Source: Charina bottae (taxonomy: Eukaryota > Chordata > Lepidosauria > Squamata > Charinaidae). From it: a stretch of DNA of 64,000 nt. The notes below the pieces were generated by a model. It was given only the letters and a program-made list of their open reading frames with translations. It did not search any database and had not been told where the DNA came from. The stretch spans positions 13,624,001 through 13,688,000 of the forward strand of contig JALMGJ010000006.1 in assembly GCA_023362775.1 (NCBI GenBank). The letters are read 5' to 3'. Below are positions 24,112-34,140 of the stretch, in pieces; position 1 is the first letter of the stretch; each line of letters starts with the position of its first letter. Both the position numbers and the translations under genes were made by a program.

Positions 24112-24267
24112 GGATACATAGAGATGTTGGTCATCCTTCTCCAACTGGTCACTTCTAGATATGTCAGATGGGAATTCAGGAAGTCATAACAGCCTCCTGA
24201 ATCCTTATCCCACAAATCTAGAATATGACTAGTTGGAGAAGGATGACCAACCCCTATATGTATCTGG
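24112..24267. repeat. Foldback (palindromic) element
   Basis: Arms of about 75 bp face each other: GTTGGTCATCCTTCTCCAAC near 24127 and GTTGGAGAAGGATGACCAAC near 24233, with GAATTCAGGA facing TCCTGAATCC at the centre. No transposase is present. The outer part of the right arm also occurs at 25271-25322. Confidence 0.75.
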
Positions 24268-25003
24268 CTTGTGGAATGAGGACAATGGGTAGTGAATTGA
24301 AGACAATGTTGTAGGTGGTCCTTCAGACATCCCAAGATTTAAATCTTGGTCCCAGATTTAAAAACTCCATGACCGTATTTAAAATCAAACCTTCTGGGGG
24401 CTGTAAGTGTTCTCTGAGCTTATAGCCTCCATACAGAGCTGTCCAATTTCATCAAGCTCTGTTGCTCTGTACTGATCTTCCCATTTTGCCCTTCAAAGAT
24501 TCTTTCAAAAGTGCATGTAAAAAAAAAAGAAAAAGAAAAAGGAAGCCCTAATGCGGAAACAAAATGTGCAATGTATACCCAATTACATGAGTATGAATAA
24601 TGTAGTGCGCACACTTTTTCCAATCTATACTGACCTTGGCCTCTTCCCATAGATAAGCACTGATTATTGTCATTTGCATATTCCATTCCCATTTTCAAAC
24701 CAAACACTGTCAGTCAGAGGAATTATTTGCAGAACCATCATATCCCTGCACAGTTCATTTCTCCATTCTCTTCCTTTAATCTCTGCAATGAGTACATTAA
24801 AGCCTACATTTTGTTTGGCATTCTCAAAGGAGAGGGAAAAAAACCTCATTTGGATTCTTCTTCTCTTTTCCCTTGCAGGCTTAAGCATTTACAATCTGTG
24901 CAGTCTTGATCAAAGCCTGTTTTGGAGGCAGTTGGAAATTAAACTAGAGAAAACGTTACAAAGACAGGTGCAGGTGAGATCTGTAACCAGTGGCTGCAAT
25001 TTG
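24268..25003. other. No gene recognised
   Basis: Apparently unique sequence. Frames of up to 181 codons around 24667-25219 run on into the SINE at 25004 and have no domain. Confidence 0.4.
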
Positions 25004-25117
25004 TGCGTGTGTGTGCCTTCGAGTCAGTGTTCCTGCAGTTTTCTTGGCAAGATTTCAGATGTGGTTTGCCATTGCCTCCTTCCCAGGGCTGAGAGACCAC
25101 TACACCAAACTGGCTCT
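25004..25117 (-). mobile_element. tRNA-derived SINE (family B), internally deleted
   Basis: The tail GTGTGCCTTCGAGTCAGTGT and core TTTTCTTGGCAAGATTTCAG join directly to the head GACCACTACACCAAACTGGC. The B-box and centre found in 6255-6485 are missing. Confidence 0.8.
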
Positions 25118-25154
25118 CCTTCATCAAGTAACATGATACAAAAAAGAGGGAATG

Positions 25155-25528
25155 TGTCAGGCCCAGCCCAAGAACGACAAAGAATCAGTCCAGCCAAACT
25201 TCAGTTCTTTATTTGCTAACACCGTGTAGACAGAATCTTGTCAGACTAAAGCTACTCTACCTAACCTTCTCCTAGTTGGAGAAGGATGACCAACCCCTAT
25301 ATGTATCTGGCTTGTGGAATGACTAAAGCTACTCTACCTAACCTTCTCCTAGTTGGAGAAGGATGACCTGGGCAAGCTCTAGGGCAGGGCTATTCTCAAC
25401 CTCTTGGTTTTCCCACATTCGCTTTCTGGACTGTGTCTCCTCTTATCTCTTTCCCCTTCTTGGAATGGGCTCCCTCCTTCCTGAGAAACAGCGGCACTGC
25501 CAAAATCCACCACATCACCTCCCCCTTC
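25155..25528. repeat. Interspersed repeat, possibly LTR-derived, copy 2, with a foreign insert
   Basis: It aligns with 2822-3085 from TGTCAGGCCCAGCCCAAGAA on. In the middle, about 25271-25322 is a copy of 24232-24283 (GTTGGAGAAGGATGACCAAC through GGCTTGTGGAATGA), after which the block ACTAAAGCTACTCTACCTAA is repeated. Confidence 0.7.
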
Positions 25529-25988
25529 AGAGACAAATTCCATAACAGAATGGGAAAGAAGCAAGGAAGTTCCCACCCCCACCCTGCCCCATATAATTAC
25601 AATCATGAGGTTGCTGTTCCTACCCAATTTCAAGATGGCAATGGTAAACAAAACACATAAGGGTAGATATTGTCAGTGTCATGTTACTCTTTAAGAGAGA
25701 AAGAGCAATGTCTGAACCTTCCTCACTTCTGAAAGCACAAAAACAGTTAGTTTCTGTAGTGCATGGCTAAACCTTTAAGATGGAAGGCTGGAGGTCTCAA
25801 ATCTCCTCTCCAGAAACCCTCTGGGTCTTCAAAACCTGGCTCCACCCTCTTATCTTTGGTAGTTCCTGCTGTCAACACCTACAGTATATTCTAGGGGTCG
25901 TTTCATTGAGCATCCTCCCCCATCCCAGTGTGTGAGAGATAGGCCTTCCAAAATCTGTGTTACCTTACTGGTGATTAAAAAGGTAAGA

Positions 25989-25994
25989 GTGGGG
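25989..25994. repeat. Left 6-bp target-site duplication of the Polinton
   Basis: GTGGGG directly precedes the element's first bases, AGTAGTAAT. The identical GTGGGG follows the right end at 42060-42065. Six-bp TSDs are the known size for Polintons and fix both boundaries. Confidence 0.95.
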
Positions 25995-26048
25995 AGTAGT
26001 AATAGTGTATACCTTTTTTGTATTGGGCTGATCAGATAAGGGAAATGC

Positions 26049-26070
26049 TGACTCACCGGAAGTGACGTCA
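26049..26070 (+). promoter_or_regulatory. AP-1 / ETS / CRE composite site, left terminus
   Basis: TGACTCA (26049-26055) abuts CCGGAAGT and TGACGTCA (26056-26070). The ETS-CRE motif recurs as CCGGAAGTGACGTGT at 26139-26153 and, weakened, as CCGGAAGTGGAGT at 26188-26200. Site identity rests on consensus matches only. Confidence 0.6.
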
Positions 26071-27328
26071 TAGTCCCTCCCCCCTCCCATGATCCTCTGC
26101 GTGTTAGCCACCCCTCCCATCATGCAACGCGTGTTTTGCCGGAAGTGACGTGTCAGCCACCCCTCCCTGGACCAGCCACATGTTTTGCCGGAAGTGGAGT
26201 GTGCCCCTCACCCACCCGCGTGCTAACCCAAGGCATGCTCAGGCATGCCCATGACCACATGGCTGTGAGGGAAGCAAGCCCAGGCATGCCCCTGCACCAC
26301 ATGGCTGTGAGGGAAGGGGTGGTTGCCTCAGCTCCACACTGCCTGTGTTTAAAGCCTTATCAGTTTCTAAGCAGAAGAAAGAGAAAAGCGGGGGGGCAAT
26401 GCTTTTTCAAAAGGGGAAAAAGTTTTTCTTTCCTTAAGCAGGCAGTCACCCTGAAGGAAATGCCTATAAAGCCTTTCTAACTTGATCTGGCTGCAGGAGT
26501 TAAAATGCCACGGCTGGCATAGATGGCCAGGGCTGATTAGGAGGGAAGCATTTTTTAAAAACAGAGTTTTCTTCTTCTCCACACATGCCAAACTGTTTTT
26601 AAAAGCCCAGGGGTAGGCAGCTTTCCTTTCCCGTCAGTCACCCTGAAGGAAAATGTTTATAAGCATTTCTAATGCAGCAGTAAACAAGGAAGGGTATAAA
26701 CAAGGTTTAACATAAGTAAACACTGGTGTCTTTTTACTCACGTTAAAATACCACAGCAGACATAACAGCCCAGTTCTTAAGAGGAAAACTTTTTTTTTAA
26801 AAGCCGAGGTTTCTCCTGCACACAGCCACAAGTCCCGGGAGCGAGCACGGGCAGCTTGACTGACAGGAAGTCGCATGCAACAGCAAAGGCATGAGGGGAA
26901 GGGGCAGCCCCCCCTCCGGCCAGCTCCTAGATCTCATTGGAGTAGCCGTTGCAATGTCCAGCTCGCTGGCTGATAGCAGAAACTGCTGGCAGCAGGAGTT
27001 GAAATGGCATTTTTAGCCTCAAAAATGAGCCTGCACACCAGGCCTAGATTTACAGTTCTGAATGTGGAAAATTAGGCTTTAAATGCACAAAGTGTTGCCC
27101 TTAAGCAGAAACTGTGACCAGGCTGAGGAAAAAGGAAGCCTGTAAGGGGCCAGGGAGAAAGCTGGTTATTAAAAGCACAACAGAAAAAAGAGAAAAAACA
27201 TGGGTATGTGCATGTTCAGGCATGTCCGCAGGCGTGGCGGGAGAGCGCCGTATCAGGCTGCGACACGCGGTGCACACATGACAGGGGGCAAGGTTATGCC
27301 CAGGCATGTCTCCGCCGCTTTTTCAGGC

Positions 27329-27337
27329 TATATACAG
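27329..27337 (+). promoter_or_regulatory. TATA box of the left TIR gene
   Basis: GGCTATATACAG lies about 60 bp upstream of the ATG at 27392. The same sequence precedes the right TIR gene (minus strand, about 40929-40937) and the second Cys-rich gene (about 39942-39950). Confidence 0.65.
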
Positions 27338-27391
27338 ATACATCGTTAAGTAGCGGTGCCCATTTGAAAAATACAGACACGTGCTTTGAAG

Positions 27392-28059
27392 ATGGCAAAC
27401 TCCGAAGCCCATCTGTTTGAAGACAGCTTAACGCCAAAGCCGCCAAAACGAAAATTTAGGGCAAGGAAAACGTCCGAAGCTCCTGGACCGAGCGCTCTAT
27501 TTGAGGAAAACGCTCAAGACGCATGTCTAATACCATGTTACTGTCGATACTGCGACTCGGATGGTGAGTTAAACATTGAAAATTTAGAAAAACACTAATT
27601 TAATTAGATAAAAGTTTGAGTCTAATTCAGCCTTATACTCTTTTTCTTTAAGAAACAACATATCCATATGATTCGGCTGCTGTACAGATGGTGAGAGCGT
27701 GTGTGATAACAACATTGCAGCAGTGCTTCAAGGCGTGCATGCATGCAGAAGGAGATCAGATGGCTCCCCGGCCACCCACCGAGGAAGAGCTTCTTAAGGC
27801 CTTATGCCCCAGAATATCGAGGGGTGAGACCCTTTGGGTCATTATGACCATAGCATGTAAGCTAGAGAAATTATATGTGACATGTGACACCCTTGATGAG
27901 CTTGTGGAATTCATGGTGTATATTGAGAGCAGCCCTAAACCACAAGATATAATGGCGAAAATTGGCTCTGAATTACCAGTGGCTTTGAAGAGACTTATTT
28001 GTCAAAATGTAACAACAATTAGTTATCAGAAACTGTTAACCTCTACCCAAGGATTGTAA
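27392..28059 (+). CDS. Two-exon TIR-encoded Cys-containing protein, left copy
   Basis: Exon 1 is 27392-27563 and exon 2 is 27653-28059. The junction is a GTGAGT donor and a TTTCTTTAAG acceptor, and both sides are in phase 1, so the frame stays open. The product would be about 192 residues. Exon 1 has a basic patch (KPPKRKFRAR), then a Cys cluster (PCYCRYC) and an acidic stretch at the splice. Exon 2 looks mostly helical, including LWVIMTIACKLEKLY. AATAAA lies at 28061-28066, directly after the stop. I do not recognise the family. Its position (first gene, spliced, small, Cys cluster next to acidic residues) recalls the accessory 'oncoid' genes reported for adintoviruses, but no LXCXE motif is present. 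Without splicing, exon 1 stops after 68 codons. Confidence 0.75.
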
Positions 28060-28152
28060 TAATAAAATATTTTTACAAATAATACGTTGTCTGCTTTTTT
28101 TCTTTTGCTAACACCAGTTTATCCATGTATTGGTGGGTGGGGGCTCAAATGG

Positions 28153-28160
28153 TGACGTAA
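28153..28160 (+). promoter_or_regulatory. CRE-like TGACGTAA upstream of the polymerase gene
   Basis: About 100 bp before the proposed first coding exon (ATG at 28254, in the strong context ACCATGGCTG). It lies just outside the TIR. Assignment as an ATF/CREB site is by consensus only. Confidence 0.4.
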
Positions 28161-28253
28161 AGATGGTGGGCGAGGTCCCTTTCAGCGTCCAGTTGGGACC
28201 TTATCTAGACCCACAGACGGAGCAGCTTGCCAGCAAAGAATGACCTGGACACC

Positions 28254-28955
28254 ATGGCTGACCGAAATGTAAGTAATTTCACAAGCAATTTTGAGAGTCA
28301 GAAGGCTGGGGTTTGTAGCAATTGTGGCTATATTTAATTATTGGTATTCTTGTGTTCCCACTAGGATTCTGTAACAGATACGCAATGTGTGAAGGCTCTA
28401 TTAGGTACATTTTTTAGTTCATACAAATTAAATAACTGTATGGCTTAGATGCTTTTAAATATTTCTGCAGCAGTTGTAATGTTTGTCAAATGTCTAATAC
28501 AGAAGTAGAAGATGATGAGGAGTATGCAGCCCTTACGATGCCTGCAGACCCCCCACAAGGCACACAGCCCATCCTAGAACGTAATGACATGGATGGGATG
28601 GCTGCCCGAAATGTAAGTAATTTCACAAGCAGTTTTGAGAGGCAGAAGGTGGGGGGGGGGGTAGTACCCATTTGTGACGATATTTAACTACTGGTGTTCT
28701 TGTGTTTCCACCAGGGTTCTGTAACAGATACGCAATGTGTGAAGGCTCTATTAGGTACATTTTTTAGTTCATACAAATTAAATAACTGTATGGCTTAGAT
28801 GCTTTTAAATATTTCTGCAGCAGTTGTAATGTTTGTCAAATGTCTAATACAGAAGTAGAAGATGATGAGGAGTATGCAAACTTTACAATACCTGCAGAGA
28901 CCCCACAGGGAACACCGCCTGACCTAGGAGGTATTAAGATCAGGCTGCTTTTGTT
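28254..28955 (+). repeat. Tandem duplication (about 345-350 bp unit) of small polymerase-leader exons
   Basis: The first unit (from ATGGCTGACCGAAAT at 28254) repeats from ATGGCTGCCCGAAAT at 28598, with the same donor GTAAGTAATTTCACAAGC. The exon block GTAACAGATACGCAATGTGT occurs at 28371 and 28721, and AAGTAGAAGATGATGAGGAG at 28503 and 28853. The second unit ends in diverged sequence near 28955. Confidence 0.93.
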
Positions 28956-31900
28956 TTCGCCCTCAGAAACAAAATGTCTAGTTATAGAGGCATTTCTACA
29001 GCAGCTGTAATGGTTCTCATGTCTCTGTTTCTCAGGTTGGGAAGATGAGCAAGTGTTTACAAACTCCCCAGAGCCTCTGGAGGCTGACAGCATAAACTCT
29101 ACCCCACAGCCATGTACAAGCCATGCAACGCGAATGCTTTTAGGAGGTAAAATAACCGAGTGTATTATCCTACTTGAGACCTGTTTTAGAATGTAAGGGG
29201 CATTATTACATTAAAAAGAATGTTACTGAAGCATTGTTTCCCCTTGTTTTTAATCCAGAACCGCCTGGAAAAAAAGCAAAAAATATGTCTGGCGGTGCCC
29301 TTTCCACAGCCCCTACAGACAGCGATAGCTGTACAGATGAGCCTATGTCAGAACCGCAACCGGAAGAGGAGCTATGGCCTTCTATGTCACAGCTACAGAC
29401 CCCTAACTCTCAGAATGTGCATGATGTGTATCTAGAAATGATACAGGAGTGGGAGAGGCCTATCCTATATTACAGAGCTGTGGAATACTACCAACGGTAT
29501 AGATTTGCTAATCTTGAACGTATCAGATCATTTGTAGAGGCTATAGGTATTATCCATAATGTGGTACAGACCTTTTTGAATAATGTTTCTAGGGTGATAG
29601 AGCCGAATGATTTTGTTCAACTACGCCTAGATGCAGATGGTCTAAATCGACCCCTCTTTACCCTTAGGAGACATATGCATGATTTAAATGCTGATGACTT
29701 TCTGACCCGTGTTGAAAACCTTCTACAGAGCAAAGCAGAATTGATGTGGGGGGGCTGTTTACAATTAGTGGTCACTATCGTGAAATACAAAGAGGGCGGC
29801 GGGCGTAGGAAGTTAAGCACCGTGATATTCACCAAAGTCCTGGAGACAAAAAGACAGCACCTGGTAGATTTCAATGTGGAGGGTGAATTTCTGTGTTTCA
29901 CAGGTAGTGTGCTGTATTTGCTTGACAGCGGAGAAGGTACAAATCAAGAAATTGCTACTAGAGCCAGGGCCCTACACACCAGACTGGGCATTTCCACAGA
30001 AAACAGGATTGGCTTTTCACAGATACATCTCTTTGAAGAGCTTTTAGGTATAACCATAAAAATTTTGTTTTACAACGAAGGTGGGTGGCGCTTTTTTGTC
30101 ACGGGCAGAGCACAGCGAGAAAAATTGTTGTTTATATTGTTACACGACAAGCATTACTACGGAATCAAAAACATCAAGGGCTTCCTGGGCGAGCGTTATT
30201 TCTGTGAATTCTGCCACACAGCCTACCATCACAAATTCAGTCACGATTGCCAATACCTCTGTCGAGCGTGCCTGAAGCAAGACTGCCAGGAGGTGGCAGA
30301 AGAGAGGGTAAGATGTTGCATATGCAAATTGTTTTGCCGGTCTAAGGCCTGTCTTGAAAGCCATACACAGATGGCATTGGAAGGGAAAGTTGACTGTAAG
30401 AATAAGGTATATTGTGAAAAGTGTGGCCTTTATGTCTTCACTCCCCACACAAAATGCAAGAAAACAAAGTGTGGTCAGTGCTCTGAGAAGGTTGACAGCT
30501 TGGAAGGGCATTTATGCTTTCTGAAGCCCTTGGAGCGCCCGCAAATTGGTGAAAGATACATCATTTATGATTTTGAATGTTGTCAAGAGACGGGCGTGCA
30601 TATACCAAATTACGTGTATGCCACAGATATGTTGGAGGAAGGTGATGGCAAAGAGGCTGTGAGTTGGGGCTGTCATGGCGTTAGCTGCCTGGAGCAATTT
30701 GTGAAGAAGTTTATAAATCACAAGTTTAAAAGGTGTACCTTTATCGCTCACAATTCCAAAGGTTATGACGGGTACCTGGTGCTGAGACAGCTGATACGGG
30801 AAAAAGTGCGTGTTGAATTGATCAGTCAAGGGGGTAAGCTGCTGTGTATTCTCCTACCGGATTATAAGATTCGGTTTATTGACAGCCTCTCCTTTTTGCC
30901 CCTTAAATTAAGCAAGCTACCGAAAGCTATGGGTTTTCGGGGCAACAAGGGGTATTTCCCCCATTTGTTCAACACAATGGACAATCAAGACTATGTGGGG
31001 CCACTCCCTGAAGCCAAGTATTACAGTCCAGAAACCATGATGCCCGGGGAGAGAGAAGAATTCCTGAAATGGCACGCAGATAATGCAGGCACGGTGTTTA
31101 AGCTAAAGAAGGCCCTGGCTTACTACTGCAGACAAGATGTGGAGATTCTGAGGGAGGCCTGTATTCGATTCAGGGACCAAGTCATGAAAATGACAGAACG
31201 CGAGTGCCTCAGAGATGGCGGGGGAGAGATTGTTGAGGAGATAGAGATCCGTTGCATTGACCCCTTCCAGTATATTACACTGGCCTCTGTCTGCATGGCC
31301 CAGTACCTGTTCATGTATTTGAAGAGGAATACCATTGCGTTAGCCCCTTTGGACAGTTATCACAAGACACAGAAAAGGTACTCAGCACCAGCGATTCAAT
31401 GGCTGTTGCATATAGAGCACACTGAGAATCTCAATATCCAGCATGCTCTGAAGGGTGGTGAAAAGCAAGTAGGCAAATATTTTTTGGACGGTTTTGCTGT
31501 CATAAACGGGGTCCCCACTGCTTTTGAATTTCACGGCTGTTTTTTTCACAGCTGTCCTGTCTGCTACTCTGAAAAAGACTTCAACAAATTACTTGATTCA
31601 ACATACGGGGGTCTGCACAATCGTACCAGGATTAAAGAAGAGTACCTCAGGGACCAGGGGTATGCCATACGTAGCATCTGGGAACACGAATGGCGGGACA
31701 TGCTGGAGAACGACCCCGCTTTGATGCAGTTTCTAATGGAGAACAAGCTCCCAACCCCTTTGAACCCCCGAGATGCATTTTTTGGGGGTAGAACAAATGC
31801 CACATGCCTGTACTACAAGCCAAAAGCTGGGGAGCAAATCTTATATTACGATTTCACCAGTTTGTACCCCTTTGTGAACAAGAACAAGGAGTACCCGATT

Positions 31901-33106
31901 GGACACCCCCAAATCATCTATCAAAACTTTGGGGACATAAAGCAGTATTTCGGGCTTGCCAAAGTCAAAGTGTACCCACCAAGGAACCTCTATTTCCCAG
32001 TCCTACCCCACAAATCAGGGGGCAAATTAATGTTTAGCCTGTGTGCAACCTGCACAGAAAGTCTGCAAACCGCCCCCTGTCAACACAGTGATGAAGAAAG
32101 GGCTCTGACGGGGACATGGTGTACTGTTGAATTGAATGTGGCTATAGAAAAGGGTTACAGAATTGCTGAGATCTATGAGATCTGGCATTTTGAAAGAACA
32201 TCAGTCACATTATTTTCAGGGTATATGAACACCCATCTCAGACAGAAGCAGGAGGCCAGCGGTTACCCGTCCTGGTGCAAAACAGAACAGGATAAAGATA
32301 AATATATTCAGGAGTATGAAAAGATGGAAGGTGTCCGCTTACGGCGTGAGCATATCGAAGTAAATCCTGCTAAAAGGCAGATTGCCAAACTCTTTTTAAA
32401 CTCTCTGTGGGGCAAGTTTGGTCAGAACACCAACCACCTGACCACATCAGTGGTGACAAAACCTGAGGAATTATTCAAATATCTTTTTGTGCCCTATTAT
32501 GATATTTCCTCATGCGAGTTTGTGGATACAGAGACAGCCATTGTGACGTGGAAAATGGCCAAGAACCAACCCACCAAAGCCACATGTACTAACATATTCA
32601 TCGCCAGTTTTACAACGGCTTATGCCCGGCTGGAATTATACAGGCTACTGGATGGATTGGGAGATAGATGCCTGTACCATGACACTGATTCAGTCATTTT
32701 TATAAGTAGACAGGGGGCGTGGACACCACCTTTGGGTGACTATTTAGGGCAGCTGACAAGCGAGATCCCACCAAACACCTCAATCACAGAGTTTGTGGCA
32801 GCCGGACCCAAAACATATGGATACGCCTTGTCCAGCGGAGAAGCGGTGCTAAAGGTGAAGGGTATTACGCTAAACAGTGGCAATGCTGAAAAGGTTAATT
32901 TTGACAGCTTGAAAGAACTGGTGGATGATTACTGCCTGACCGGCCCAGAGAGAAAGAAATTGATCAAAGTGGAACAGACGGGTATTTTTAGGGTTAAGAG
33001 ACATTGGGCCCTAGAAACAAGAGTCCTCAGGAAAACCCTGAAGGTTGTCTATAATAAAAGGGCTCTAAAGAGCGAGGATTACTGCACACTGCCGTACGGC
33101 TATTGA
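28254..33106 (+). CDS. POLB: Protein-primed family B DNA polymerase with a multi-exon N-terminus
   Basis: The main exon (29259-33106) encodes all catalytic motifs: Exo I YDFEC (30566-30580), Exo II HNSKGYDGY (about 30749-30775), Exo III YCRQDVEIL (about 31124-31150), motif A DFTSLYP (31850-31870), motif B KRQIAKLFLNSLWGKFG (about 32373-32423) and motif C DTDS (32681-32692). A Cys/His-rich, zinc-binding-like region lies at about 30198-30480, before the exonuclease. There is no ATG near the 5' end of this open frame (its upstream limit, 29174, begins with TTG), and 29259 follows a good acceptor. I propose leader exons 28254-28268, 28365-28404, 28503-28612, 28715-28754, 28853-28930 and 29036-29146, all phase-compatible; they add an acidic N-terminus. 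It copies the element by protein priming. The catalytic part is certain; the exon model is inferred. It ends just before the ATPase gene. Confidence 0.93.
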
Positions 33107-33111
33107 ACATT

Positions 33112-33780
33112 ATGGAAAGCCTTGTACAGTTTGTACACCCTTTCTCTTGCATTATAAGCGGGCCGTCCAATTCTGGCAAATCTTTTTTTATCAAGCAAAT
33201 GTTAGAGCATGGTACCTCTGTGATGTCTCAAATGCCACAAAATATTGTATGGTTTTATAGCTGCTGGCAACCTCTGTACAAAGAACTGCTTAATAAATTC
33301 CCTTATATTAAGTTTATGGAGGGCCTCCCGTCTTCCTTTGAAGATGATGATTTGTTTCCACCAAACCAAACCAATTTAGCTGTGGTAGACGACCTCATGG
33401 CTTCAGCCGGCGACAGCGATCAAATAGAGAAGGCTTTTACACAGTACATTCACCACAGAAACCTGAGCATTATTCTCATACTTCAAAACCTGTTTTTTCA
33501 AGGTAAGAAGATGAGAACAATAGCTCTGAATTCCAAATATTTGGTTTTATTCTGCAGCCCTCGTGATCAGTTGCAAATTGTCACACTGGGCCGCCAGATG
33601 TACCCCACTAACACCCAGTATTTTTTAGAAGTGTTCCAAGATGCCACTCACAAACCGCACGGGTACCTTTTGGTAGATTTGGCAGCCAGCACCCCAGAAA
33701 CCTACCGGTTGAGAACAGGCCTCTTTCCCCCTGATTGGCCTGCTGTTTACACTATGAAAAAGAAGAGTAAAAAGCATTAG
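33112..33780 (+). CDS. ATP: Genome-packaging ATPase (FtsK/HerA, A32-like)
   Basis: 222 residues starting at ATG 33112, 5 nt after the polymerase stop (an in-frame TTG lies further up at 33103). Walker A is GPSNSGKS (residues 17-24) and Walker B is LAVVDD (89-94). A later conserved Gln region reads IILILQNLFFQ. Members of this family drive DNA into preformed capsids in PRD1/adenovirus-lineage viruses and are part of the Polinton core set. Length and motif spacing are typical, and no break is seen. The C-terminus ends in a short Lys-rich stretch (KKKSKK). Confidence 0.95.
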   Translation: MESLVQFVHPFSCIISGPSNSGKSFFIKQMLEHGTSVMSQMPQNIVWFYSCWQPLYKELLNKFPYIKFMEGLPSSFEDDDLFPPNQTNLAVVDDLMASAGDSDQIEKAFTQYIHHRNLSIILILQNLFFQGKKMRTIALNSKYLVLFCSPRDQLQIVTLGRQMYPTNTQYFLEVFQDATHKPHGYLLVDLAASTPETYRLRTGLFPPDWPAVYTMKKKSKKH

Positions 33781-33810
33781 CCTGAATGCCTTAGCACTAG
33801 TTCATTCAGG

Positions 33811-34137
33811 ATGTCAGAGAGGGTGCTCAGAAATTTGGCGGTTTTAAAAATCTTAGTAAGGGCTGGGCCAAAACAGAGAAAGGCCATCTTATGCAAGGCT
33901 AATAACGATCTGGTGGGGGCAATAGCAGAAATAGCCCTGAACACCTTAAAAGGAAATCTCCCTTTGAAGCCTTCACAATACCGAACTTTAAAGAGGAAGA
34001 AAGGTGTCATCAAAAAACTGAGCGATAGAAAGGTATCCCTCAAAAAGAAGAAGCAAGTCATTCGCCAGTCGGGCGGTTTCGTTGGTTCACTGCTGGGGGC
34101 TGCTATACCGTTGTTGGCTAACCTGATAGCCGGATAA
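33811..34137 (+). CDS. Small basic virion protein, pX-like
   Basis: 108 residues starting at ATG 33811. The N-terminal half reads as a helical domain (LRNLAVLKILVRAGPKQRKA). A very basic middle (RTLKRKKGVIKKL, SLKKKKQ) follows, and the protein ends with a hydrophobic Gly/Ala-rich segment, GGFVGSLLGAAIPLLANLIA. This layout is the one found in the small protein of many Polintons and adintoviruses compared with adenovirus core protein X; its role is probably DNA condensation or contact with the capsid or membrane. The assignment is by layout and gene order. It is followed 3 nt later by the next gene. Confidence 0.8.
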   Translation: MSERVLRNLAVLKILVRAGPKQRKAILCKANNDLVGAIAEIALNTLKGNLPLKPSQYRTLKRKKGVIKKLSDRKVSLKKKKQVIRQSGGFVGSLLGAAIPLLANLIAG

Positions 34138-34140
34138 GCC

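Larger units (their letters stand above)
25995..28112 (+). repeat. Left terminal inverted repeat (about 2.1 kb)
   Basis: It pairs with 40173-42059 in reverse orientation. It includes the terminal AP-1/ETS/CRE cluster, a TATA box near 27329 and the whole two-exon TIR gene, ending just after that gene's poly(A) signal. It is about 230 bp longer than the right copy, chiefly because a unit of about 192 bp is repeated in diverged form (the motif CAGTCACCCTGAAGGAAA occurs near 26443 and again near 26635). Confidence 0.93.

Noticed and set aside
27653..28059. Bcl-2-like (BH1) domain in the TIR protein
   Set aside because: RISRGETLWVIMTIACKLEK has a weak BH1-like look, but no BH2 or BH3 motif could be placed; profile or structure searches would be needed.
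29174..29258. Polymerase translation start at 29174
   Set aside because: The codon there is TTG, and 29259 follows a clear splice acceptor that joins in frame to upstream exons.
33103..33111. ATPase start at 33103 overlapping the polymerase stop
   Set aside because: That codon is TTG; the first ATG is at 33112 and gives a normal-length protein.
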